Source: Cytidiella melzeri
Lineage: Eukaryota > Basidiomycota > Agaricomycetes > Polyporales > Irpicaceae
Length of the DNA: 64,000 nucleotides
Direction of reading: 5' to 3'
Assembly: GCA_022592445.1 (NCBI GenBank)
Contig: JABYQR010000121.1
Span: 1 to 64,000 of the forward strand
Shown here: positions 1-9,372 of the stretch, piece after piece
Layout of the letters: each line of letters begins with the position of its first letter
Numbering within the stretch: the stretch's first letter is position 1
Notes under the pieces: generated by a model
The model's database searches: none
Seen by the model: only the letters and a program-made list of their open reading frames with translations
What the model was told of the DNA's origin: nothing
Position numbers and translations under genes: made by a program

Positions 1-620
1 AGACATTGTACTATGATATGGTGGTAAAGTCCATCAAGGCTTTGGTACGTAAATTGCTCTGGGCATCCTCGTAGCATATTGACCATTCTTTTTGCAGATG
101 GAGGAACATACCCTTCCGGCAAATAGGCCTCTCCAAGCTCTTGAACAATTGTTGCCTTCGAGGTTTAAGCATTGTACAACAGACCGCCGGAATGCAGGCT
201 CCAGACTCAACGAGATGATGCGCAGCTACCAGGCCACAAAGAACATGGTCATTGGTGGGGTCTCAGTTAAGGGTGGCCGCTCAATCGACAAACAGTTCAA
301 TGCATACGCTTCGGAGACTTGTACGCCCAATGACCAGGACATTCTCAAATATTGGGAGGTATGTCTGTCAGTCTTTCAAGGGTATTAGTACAGCCAAACT
401 GACACTCAGTCAGTTGAAAGCCAATGTTTACCCTAGGCTCTACCGACTTGCGCTTGACTACCTCCCAATCCAGGCATCGTCGGTCCCATGCAAGAGAGTT
501 TTCAGCTCCTCCAAGCTTACGGACATGCCTCATCGCCATCACATGAGCGGTGAGCTGATGGAAGCCTTGCAGATGCTGAAGTATTCCATTGTCCATGACC
601 TCGACTTCATGGAGGAGTAG
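1..620 (+). pseudogene. hAT transposase, C-terminal exons (left copy, cut by window edge)
   Basis: Two or three exons encode the end of a hAT-superfamily DNA transposase. The last exon carries the dimerisation domain hallmark (LALDYLPIQASSVPCKRVFSS). An intron follows position 357 with a GT donor. The frame ends in TAG at 618-620. The same frame stays open and acidic downstream (666-956), so the stop may be a nonsense mutation rather than the ancestral end. The N-terminal part lies outside the window. Called a pseudogene because the copy is partial here and the right copy is truncated. Confidence 0.8.
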
Positions 621-1351
621 GCCGATATACCGGAAGACACCACAGACAACGACGATAGCAACCTGTTGGCTGAGGCATTGCTCAGCGACGCTGGCGTAGT
701 AGATGTTCTCCGAGTTGTTGCAGAGCACGACCCGGCCAACAACGGTAACGGCGCTGACGTCAACAACGAGGCCAATTGGGGGAACGTCAAAGAAGCGGCT
801 GGCTTTGGTGATGATTACTGGTTCAACAACAAAGCAAAGGCAAACGAGAGTGGTTTCTTTCTTGCAGAAGCAGATAACGTACTTGTCCTCGACAACAATG
901 GGGAGCCTATCACGTTCGATAATTGCCATGACCTCCGTAGAGCAACGCAGGGCTGACCGTAAAGGTCTGCATCGACACTTTGTTTCCATCCTGCTGTGCT
1001 TTGCTTATTGTTCTCCAGGGTTTATTGCGGCACGCCGCATGCAGAGTTTTGCTTGAATTTGTCTTCTCGGTACGTTTTCTGTCTGCCATTTGTAACAGTT
1101 ATGGGGTATGAGGGGTATAAGTTAAGAGGGGTTCAACTGTATATGCAGGCACTGCCCCATTCTTGGCACCGCACACAGCTGGGACAGTCTCCGCTGTACT
1201 GTAGGCTACTTGTCAGCAGTGGCCACAAGATATGCTTGGCCTGGACTAGTGTTGCCGCGACTCAGATAGCCGGCGGCCGGCTACTGGAAAGTCAGTTTTT
1301 TTGAAATATGAACTCCGCTTCAACTTGCTATAGCAGATTGACGGTTTTTTA
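1..1351 (+). repeat. Left arm of a 1351-bp inverted repeat carrying hAT sequence
   Basis: This block reappears in reverse complement at 4672-6022; paired positions sum to 6023. Open frames along the arms give the same proteins, and the nucleotide stretches I compared match without a mismatch. Homology stops abruptly at 1351/4672, just after the shared run ending in ggtttttta. The left arm begins at the window edge, so its true outer limit cannot be seen. It contains the last transposase exons of a hAT element and about 700 bp of 3' non-coding sequence. Confidence 0.95.
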
Positions 1352-1520
1352 CTCTCGCGCTCTCTCGTTTGTGTACTACAACCCTCGCGCTCTTCTGTTT
1401 GTGTACCACTACTCTTGTGTTCCCTCTCTCTCGTGTGCTGCTACTGCTCACTCGCTCTCTTGCTCTCTCTTGTGTACCGCTACTGCTTGCGCGCGCTCTC
1501 ATGGACTTTGTATGCCGCTG
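1352..1520 (+). repeat. CT-rich imperfect minisatellite
   Basis: Degenerate tandem units built from ctctcgcgctct and tgtgtaccactactc follow immediately after the end of the left hAT arm. The opposite arm's inner edge lacks this sequence, so it lies in the spacer and not in the arm. Open frames here are low complexity and not counted as genes. Confidence 0.7.
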
Positions 1521-3050
1521 TGCTGACACCGTTCTTATGCTACACGCTTTCCCTCTCCATCGTTGCCGGTCTCTGCATTGATCATAGCACACATTGTATT
1601 GTACTTGTATTTCTTTGCTGTTTAATTCAATACACGCCAACGCTTGCAAACAACCTTGAGGCACGTGAGCACTCAACATACTGTGTGAAGTTTTGGAGCA
1701 CAGACAGAAAGTGCGGTGGACCGAGATTGAATGTTGAACGTTACAGCTTTCAGCTCTCAGCTGCTACCTTGTCTTTCTACCTCATTGATCACCTTTGCCC
1801 CTTTTACCCTAACCACCATGACTGTCCACAGTCCTTCGCGCAATACCTCCTTCATGAACAACAATGTTGTCCTCCGCCATATCAATGGCCACTACCAACT
1901 AACAGAGCACATTGCCGACGCAGGTTCAATTGGTAGGTGCATATGTCCCCCACTCATCACTACGTCCCTGACAATAACATGCCAGGCATTGTGTATTGAG
2001 CCGTTGACACTCTCACTCACCGGCAAGTTGCAGTCAAGCTTGAGCCAACTGATCTCAAAGCCTGCGCTCAGCTGGAGCATGAACACAAGGTGTACAAAGC
2101 ACTTGGAGGTGACTGCGGCATTCCCGCAATGCATTGGTTCGGCTATGACAAAGGCAACAATGCTCTGGTGCTCGAAGAACTGGGGCCTTCATTGGAGGAC
2201 ATACTGGAGTCACGCAAGTGTCGGATACTGAAACGCACCATGGCTGACTATGCAGAGCAAATGGTGTGTTTTAGATAGCTGGTATATCAATGGCATGCTG
2301 ACCTACAGATCCTAGCTCACAAAGCTCGAGTACATCCACTCCGCCAGGTTTGTTCATCGTGATGTGAAGCCCAAAAACTTCTTTCTAGGCGTGGGCAGAC
2401 ACGCCAAAGAGCTCTACATCATAGACTTTGGGCTTGCAAAGCGGTACTGTGACCCGCACACGCTGAGACACTGAGTCACGCTTCTAACTAAGAACAACCT
2501 TAAAGACAACACAACCAACCACGAAGTGGCAATAGAAGTGTAAAGGTGTGGAAGCGCGGAAGTGTTAAAGTAATGCGAGGTGGTCTAAGAGTCCTAGTTT
2601 TACCTGTGCTAGAAGAGCGACAAGGTTTTTGTGATATAGTTTATATGAAGGGAGCTAGACGGGCAACTACCACGCATATCGCGGGAAAAAGGGCAAGTCG
2701 GCGCGGTGAAAGCAAAGGAGTTATGGCGCGGCTCAAAGAGAACGCGCGGGAGATGTCGCGACTTGTAGGAAAACGGCGCGCGGAGAGACGCAGAAGATAA
2801 ACGCAGGCGCAATATGAATCTCAAACACAAAACGCGGTTGCTGGTGAAGATGAAGTGGTCGCTGTAAAACGCGGGCGCAGTGAAAGTGAACGCAGTAAGC
2901 TCGACGCAGTGAAGATGAAACGCAACGCAGTAACGCAGTAAAATAACGCAGTTAAAAAGCAAACGCAGTATAACGAAGCCGAAAGGAAACGTGAGAGAAA
3001 GATCAGCTAATGGTGCGCGAGTCGCAGCGGAAGGCTATGTGAGATCGCAG

Positions 3051-3578
3051 TCAAGTGGACTCGACAGACTGCCCGCGGGGGCGGTAGTGTAGAACAACAC
3101 CTCCCGAGCGGCGATGCGTATTACAGGCAAATGCGTGGCCAACGACGACGTTGGTTGAGCTGGTAAGATTGAACTGTACTAGTTCGCACTCGTGATCCTC
3201 GCCTTCAAAGTCTGGAGATAGCCAGCAATCTGGGTGCGGCGCGCGCGGGCGATCGCAGTCAAGCGGGACGAAAGGTCCTGTACGTAGGGGAATTGGGTGG
3301 TCGCTCTGAGTGTCGCAATAGGAGCAGTTATCAAGCGAGTCCGCGACGGAGGCGACGGACGACGCTGGCGAGGGTGATTTAGTAGTTGATCTCTCGGGGG
3401 AGACCGTAGGCGCTGCTGGAGGTTCGGGCGGCGGCGTGGGCGCGGGGATGATGGGATAACGGCGTAGAACCTCGCGCGGGCGCGGGCGGTAAGGGCAGCG
3501 ACCGTCGGGTAGGTGGGGAACAGTGGGACAGTAACGGCAGACTCGAGGCGGGTTGTCGTTGGTAGACGCAGCGGACAT
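3051..3578 (-). CDS. Hypothetical Cys-motif protein inside the 1849-bp insertion
   Basis: A 175-codon frame on the minus strand, with a TATA-like box about 150 bp upstream in the right orientation. The N-terminus has CRYC followed by C about 13 residues on (CRYCPTVPHLPDGRCPYRPR). A proline-rich stretch follows, then CSYC (CSYCDTQSDHP), suggesting paired CxxC metal sites. I do not recognise the family. Composition (Pro, Ser, Arg rich) fits a gag-like or nucleic-acid-binding product as well as chance coding in GC-rich DNA. No other ORF in the insertion is convincing. Confidence 0.4.
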   Translation of the reverse strand: MSAASTNDNPPRVCRYCPTVPHLPDGRCPYRPRPREVLRRYPIIPAPTPPPEPPAAPTVSPERSTTKSPSPASSVASVADSLDNCSYCDTQSDHPIPLRTGPFVPLDCDRPRAPHPDCWLSPDFEGEDHECELVQFNLTSSTNVVVGHAFACNTHRRSGGVVLHYRPRGQSVEST

Positions 3579-3724
3579 AAACGTGGAAGAGGTCGCAGTG
3601 AGACAACGCAGAAGAAGCTACAGCTATGGGCGCGAAGAGACTCCCTCAACGCGAACGCAAAGCGTAAAGTGAACTCTGGAAACTGGGGTGGGGATTGATT
3701 GATTTCTACGCAGTACAAGCAACA

Positions 3725-3738
3725 CCTTTTTATATACC
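3725..3738 (-). promoter_or_regulatory. TATA-like box of the inserted element
   Basis: On the minus strand the sequence reads gtatataaaaag, about 150 bp upstream of the 175-codon frame. Position and orientation suit a promoter for that frame. Confidence 0.4.
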
Positions 3739-4671
3739 CTACAGGCCCTCTCCTAAACCTTTCCTTCTATGTCCTAAACCCAAACGCGAGAGCGAGGAAA
3801 CGGGGTGGCAGAATACTTCCGTCTGCGGAGGCAAAATGCCCAGCGAGTCGACGCCCGGCGGGACACAGCGTTGGTCGACGCAGAGTAGCGGCGCGCGCCC
3901 TTGCGCTGAAGAGGCGCCAACCGTCGCGAGCAGGTGATGAGGTGCCGTCCAAGAGTTGCACAGCGTGGCGTGATAGGAGCCTTCCTGAAACGGGGTTCGC
4001 GCGTCAAGTTTCTTCTACCGTTGGTCCGACCCGCGTCCGAAACTTTTGGTGGCTGGCCGGCCCATGCTCCGATGCAAAAGGGGCGTGTCTGTGAGTCAGA
4101 GTTCGGTGCGATTCCTCGGCCTCGGATGTTTCCGGCGCGTTGCCGCTCCTTGTCAAGTCCTCGGATCCTCGGCGAACTCCTCGTGACCTCGGTGAACTCC
4201 TCGTGCCCGTGACGCTGGGAAAGTGGAGGGACTTGCCGCTCAGGATGACGCGGGCCGCGCAAATGGCGGGCTGCTGCCGGGTCTCCGCGCCTAGCCGATT
4301 TCCGGGCGTATCAACGCGTGAACACTACCCTCTCATGCATGGCCACGGCCTCACGGGAACAGCTAGGTATAGTTCCACCAACGTACATATGGGTCTTGAG
4401 TATGCTCGTCGCAATGACTTAGAGTCCCTGGCATATTGGCGGCTTTTCTTGCCTTCGCGTTTTATTGCTTCATTCTTATACCTCACAATCCTGCACATTG
4501 ATGTTCAGCAGATATGTACTAGTGTACATCAATGTATGCCATCCATTATTGGACTCTGGAAAAACTGAGACTACCAAGCCTGCTGAAGCCGACTCAAAAC
4601 CAGCTTGAGCTGACTTTGGCTGAGCAAAACTGTAATTCAGCTCCGCACCTTGCTGAGCCATTGTCTGAGTC

Positions 4672-6022
4672 TAAAAAACCGTCAATCTGCTATAGCAAGT
4701 TGAAGCGGAGTTCATATTTCAAAAAAACTGACTTTCCAGTAGCCGGCCGCCGGCTATCTGAGTCGCGGCAACACTAGTCCAGGCCAAGCATATCTTGTGG
4801 CCACTGCTGACAAGTAGCCTACAGTACAGCGGAGACTGTCCCAGCTGTGTGCGGTGCCAAGAATGGGGCAGTGCCTGCATATACAGTTGAACCCCTCTTA
4901 ACTTATACCCCTCATACCCCATAACTGTTACAAATGGCAGACAGAAAACGTACCGAGAAGACAAATTCAAGCAAAACTCTGCATGCGGCGTGCCGCAATA
5001 AACCCTGGAGAACAATAAGCAAAGCACAGCAGGATGGAAACAAAGTGTCGATGCAGACCTTTACGGTCAGCCCTGCGTTGCTCTACGGAGGTCATGGCAA
5101 TTATCGAACGTGATAGGCTCCCCATTGTTGTCGAGGACAAGTACGTTATCTGCTTCTGCAAGAAAGAAACCACTCTCGTTTGCCTTTGCTTTGTTGTTGA
5201 ACCAGTAATCATCACCAAAGCCAGCCGCTTCTTTGACGTTCCCCCAATTGGCCTCGTTGTTGACGTCAGCGCCGTTACCGTTGTTGGCCGGGTCGTGCTC
5301 TGCAACAACTCGGAGAACATCTACTACGCCAGCGTCGCTGAGCAATGCCTCAGCCAACAGGTTGCTATCGTCGTTGTCTGTGGTGTCTTCCGGTATATCG
5401 GCCTACTCCTCCATGAAGTCGAGGTCATGGACAATGGAATACTTCAGCATCTGCAAGGCTTCCATCAGCTCACCGCTCATGTGATGGCGATGAGGCATGT
5501 CCGTAAGCTTGGAGGAGCTGAAAACTCTCTTGCATGGGACCGACGATGCCTGGATTGGGAGGTAGTCAAGCGCAAGTCGGTAGAGCCTAGGGTAAACATT
5601 GGCTTTCAACTGACTGAGTGTCAGTTTGGCTGTACTAATACCCTTGAAAGACTGACAGACATACCTCCCAATATTTGAGAATGTCCTGGTCATTGGGCGT
5701 ACAAGTCTCCGAAGCGTATGCATTGAACTGTTTGTCGATTGAGCGGCCACCCTTAACTGAGACCCCACCAATGACCATGTTCTTTGTGGCCTGGTAGCTG
5801 CGCATCATCTCGTTGAGTCTGGAGCCTGCATTCCGGCGGTCTGTTGTACAATGCTTAAACCTCGAAGGCAACAATTGTTCAAGAGCTTGGAGAGGCCTAT
5901 TTGCCGGAAGGGTATGTTCCTCCATCTGCAAAAAGAATGGTCAATATGCTACGAGGATGCCCAGAGCAATTTACGTACCAAAGCCTTGATGGACTTTACC
6001 ACCATATCATAGTACAATGTCT
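4672..6022 (-). repeat. Right arm of the 1351-bp inverted repeat
   Basis: Reverse complement of 1-1351. Beyond 6022 this copy continues into more upstream hAT transposase exons up to about 6785, so the right copy is longer than what is visible of the left. The two copies converge tail to tail. About 3.3 kb separates the arms, holding a casein-kinase-like gene remnant and an inserted element. Confidence 0.95.
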
Positions 6023-6785
6023 GCCAATGCTCCTTGATCCACCCCATGCGCATAGGGGGGTTCAAGACTGCCATCCTCTGGTAAGTGAGATTACACAACT
6101 ATTTTGTATGCAAAACTTACACATAGCGGCGCCGTAGGCTGGAGTCTTGTCCATCTGTTCGTAGTACTTTGTCAAGAGCTTGACTCGCTCCTTGATCAAG
6201 CGTCCGAGGATTTCCCCGCAAGATTTGTGTCCAGCCAGTAATCCCTCTAGTATAGTCATGAAGACCTCAATAGACAGAATAGTCCCGCTGAGCACAGGCG
6301 TTTTCTCATTGGCCAGTATCATCTGGATTTTGTGAGAAACATGCAGCTTTATGAGTCAAGCACGTGAGTAATGAACGCTAATATGGCATTGCACCTCCAG
6401 AACTTTGATGATGTCGTTGAGAACTTGCACCATTGTCGTAGAAGGCATCCTGATGCTCAGGTGCTTGTTTGTTGAGTACAACAAGAAGACCGAGAGCGGC
6501 TGGAGCGCACAAGTGATCATTAATGCATGACAAGCGACGATAGGAAAAAACTCACCTCAAAAAGATACATGAAGTGATTCAACATCGCATACATGGAATC
6601 CCACCAAGTTGAGACATTGAGAATTGGGAGGACCACGTCGAGGTCGAAATTGTTCTGCATGTTACCAAACCTGATGGTCTCCAAAAAACTCTCGTGGAGC
6701 TGACCGGAGCTTTGCAAGGTCCTATTTGAACTTGGATACGGCACCAAAAGCAAGATGATTGAAAAGGTGCTTGAGCCCAAGTCAC
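5403..6785 (-). pseudogene. hAT transposase, N-terminally truncated (right copy)
   Basis: Read on the minus strand, several exons joined by GT-AG introns give a hAT transposase. Visible motifs are a region with STWWDSMYAML, then LTKYYEQMDKTPAYGAAM, then a segment around WIKEHWQTLYYDM, then the C-terminal dimerisation block ending near DLDFMEE. Introns sit near 6551-6483, 6395-6323, 6121-6079 and 5988-5935. Recognisable coding sequence stops near 6785, about 60 bp from a KDZ-type gene fragment running the opposite way, so the zinc-finger N-terminus is missing. The last exon matches the left copy, including the TAG stop. Confidence 0.8.
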
Positions 6786-6849
6786 TTACACCTGTCAGAG
6801 TATGTATCCACCTAATACGTGCTCATGCTCTCAGCTAATCATGTATCAA

Positions 6850-9372
6850 AGAGCATATATTCTTGACGTTTTGCACCGCACGGTGTCAACTTCTATTCAA
6901 TGTTTGTACCTGATGTTATGCACAAGTTTGAGCACGGCATCTTCAAGGTGCTGTTCATTCATTTAACAAGTTGTCTTTGGTCCTACGGAGGTGACAAGGT
7001 ATCACAGCTAAATAGACGGTATGTGGTCTCTAGTGTCTGTGTTTTATGAGTCTGACATCCCTCAACTGCCTAGTTTCTGCCGGGTGCCCACATTTGGCTG
7101 CAACACAATTCAAAAGTTCTAGGTGAACACTTTGGGTATGAAGAACTGGGCAGCTCGAGATTATGAGGACACTCTACAGGTATGTTTACTGGGAAACGCA
7201 AAGCCTGTGCAGCACAATGTTGATGTCCTCACAGTGTCTCATACCGTGCATCGAGGGTCTCTTGCCAGAACCTCTCATGAATATAGTACTTGACCTCTTG
7301 TGGTGGTTACTAGTGTGGCATGCACTCGCAAAACTCCGCCAACACACAGAGAGCATTTTGAAAGTGATGAAAGGCACTACAAGCTCTTTAGGAAAATCAG
7401 TGCGAGCGTTTGTGAAAGAATGTGAGAATGTGGATACTTGCGAGGTGAACAGCGAGGTTGCAGTGCAAAGCCATTGTAAAGGGGCTGCTGAGGTTAAGCA
7501 GGCTAAGGAGACATTGGGCAAGGACGCACCAATGACAGAGGCACTTTTGGCAAAGCAGAAGGGCAAGCAGAAGGCGGGTGCAGCTGGTGAATTGGCAAAG
7601 GGCAAAGCAAAGAATCAAGCTGCTGGGTCCTCTACATTGACAGACAAAGGCAACAAGCCCAGGAACAAACGGCGTCTCAATCTACAAACCTTCAAATGGC
7701 ATAACCTAGGCCATCTGCCAGATGCAATCAGACGTTTTGGCACCACAGATGGATTTAGTATGCAGATTGTACGTCTGCCATTTTCACTTGTTCGCTCTTA
7801 CTACTGACTATGCTGCGTGATGATAGGGTGAACTGGAACATTGCAGGGTGAAGAGGTTTTACACACAGACAGATTGCAAGAATCACAAAAAGCAGATTGC
7901 AAAACTCACCCAACGAGAACGGATGCTCGAGAGGATTCATGCGCGAGGCTTACTTTGCCAGTGTGAAGCTGAGCAACAGCTGCGTATTGCGGGAAAAAGC
8001 GGATTGGCAGGACTGCCCTCTCCCCAGCAAAAGCCTCCAACCTGTAAGCGGGGCCACCCAAGAAAGCAGGCTGTGCAGTCTTGTAGCAGGGACAACAAGA
8101 CTTTACCAGCAACGGCGTTCGAGTTACACCACCACATTTCCGACTCACAATGTGACTATTTCAATGTGCTGAAACTTGTGCTGGACAACCAGGAAGATCA
8201 TGCTCTCAAGGTGTGATTGTTCATTGAGTCTGATGGTAGGAATGTACTGATTGACTGTCTACCAGGACTTTATACCACAGATGAGGACTCATCTGATCAC
8301 TTGTCTGTCCGGAGGGGTATATACTGGGGATGAGGAAGATTTCACAGACAATGAGCAGCATGCACTGCAGATAAAGGATAACCGTGTCTATACGCACCAG
8401 ACTTTACAGGTCAACTACACCACGTATGACATGCACCGAGACTCTGAAACCATTAACCCCCGGAACCATGCAGATGTCATGGTACTGGCACAAGAAGACA
8501 AAGATGAGACTGCAGAAACCTATACGTACTGGTATGTGTGCGTGATAGGGATCTATCATGTCAATGCTCGCTACCTTGCACTCAACTCCACCATGACTGA
8601 ATTCACTCGTCTAGACTTGCTCTGGATTTGTTGGTTTGGACGAGAATTGTTAGCTCCAGGTGGGTTTCCTACGAGACACTTGGACCGTGTAGGCTTTGTG
8701 AGCAAAGATGACGAGGGACCATTTGGGTTCCTGGACCCCAGCCAGGTTGTTCGAGGTGTTCACCTCATCCCCGCCTTTCACCATGGTTGCACAGGAGACT
8801 TACTTCACGGACCTTCTATGGCACGACAGTACGAGGAAGCTGAAGACAATGATGACGCTTGGCAGACAACGGATTGGCAATTTTTTTACGTGAATATGTA
8901 TGTACCGGTTTGATGACAAGACTGATGCTTTCACTATATAGGTTCGTTGATAGAGACATGTCCATGCATTACCTTGGTGGAGGAGTTGGGCATACCATGC
9001 TCAGAATATACGACAGGATCTAGGACGTGCTAGCAATGGTACCAACGCAAACATCTTGCACTAAAGCCTTTGAAGTGGTCTCTCAACATGGTAAGAGGAC
9101 TGCCTGCAGAATACTTGTGTCACTACTAATCATTGTTCTGACAAAGTCGGGACTGCAGAAAACAACGTCGTGCCTGGGGAGAGCAACAATGAGGAAGGAG
9201 CAGATCTGGGGGACCGATCAGACAATGACAAAGATCCTGCCAAACTTGAAGCCTACAGCTACATTCTCCCACACAACGAGGACGACACAGATGATGACAG
9301 GGAAGAGGACAAGACTGGCTCCAACAATAGCAACAGCAACAAAAACGACACTGGTGAACTGGGTTTTGATTG
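6850..9372 (+). pseudogene. KDZ-type (Kyakuja-Dileera-Zisupton) transposase gene, N-truncated and decayed
   Basis: Pieces match the basidiomycete KDZ-associated family I know. They are HGVNFYSMFVPDVMHKFEHG near 6890; RRFCRVPTFG after an intron at 7020-7075; KNWAARDYEDTLQ; EGLLPEPLMNIVLDLLWWLL after an intron at 7181-7234; the AIRRFGTTDGFSMQIGELEH region spanning an intron near 7770-7830; VNYTTYDMHRDSETINPRNHAD; FGFLDPSQVVRGVHLIPAF; and FVDRDMSMHYLGGGVGH after an intron near 8900-8940. In-frame TAG codons interrupt it at about 7120 (after the IQKF segment) and at 9021-9023. The same frame continues past the second stop into an acidic C-terminus ending at 9372. The catalytic N-terminal part is absent. 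It is head-to-head with the truncated hAT copy. Confidence 0.8.

Larger units (their letters stand above)
2473..4321. mobile_element. 1849-bp insertion in the CK1-like gene, unclassified
   Basis: The segment is flanked by ACACT on both sides (2468-2472 and 4322-4326), consistent with a 5-bp target duplication. The ends share a short inverted TCACGC motif (left gagtcacgc, right gcgtga). The interior differs from its surroundings: it is GC-rich on the right and carries many acgcag motifs near 2850-2970. It has a minus-strand TATA-like box near 3726-3737 and one proline- and cysteine-containing minus-strand frame (3051-3578). No transposase, reverse transcriptase or tRNA is recognisable. It could be a non-autonomous DNA element or a long solo LTR. 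Confidence 0.7.
1818..4440 (+). pseudogene. Casein kinase 1-like gene, split by an insertion and 3'-truncated
   Basis: Start ATG at 1818. Exon 1 covers the glycine-rich region (GHYQLTEHIADAGSI). A phase-1 intron (about 1932-2000) leads to an exon with the ATP lysine (RQVAVKLEP) and the CK1-typical GPSLEDIL. A second intron (about 2266-2317, acceptor ctag) leads to HRDVKPKNF and [10 protein letters not shown]. The frame then hits a stop at 2473-2475, exactly where a foreign segment begins. After 4326 the reading resumes with CK1 sequence (LTGTARYSSTNVH, YARRNDLESLAY) until about 4436, where homology ends. Removing 2473-4321 and one copy of ACACT rejoins the frame without a shift. The C-terminal lobe is missing, so the gene was broken at least twice. 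Confidence 0.85.

Noticed and set aside
345..989. 214-codon minus-strand frame (also 5034-5678 plus)
   Set aside because: Antisense shadow of the hAT transposase exons; no motif of its own and duplicated only because the arms are.
1320..1679. Frames over the CT-rich minisatellite on both strands
   Set aside because: Low-complexity Ser/Arg or Leu/Cys products from tandem repeats.
4140..4568. 142-codon plus-strand frame as an independent gene
   Set aside because: Its middle is the displaced 3' part of the CK1-like gene; the ends are insertion and flank sequence.
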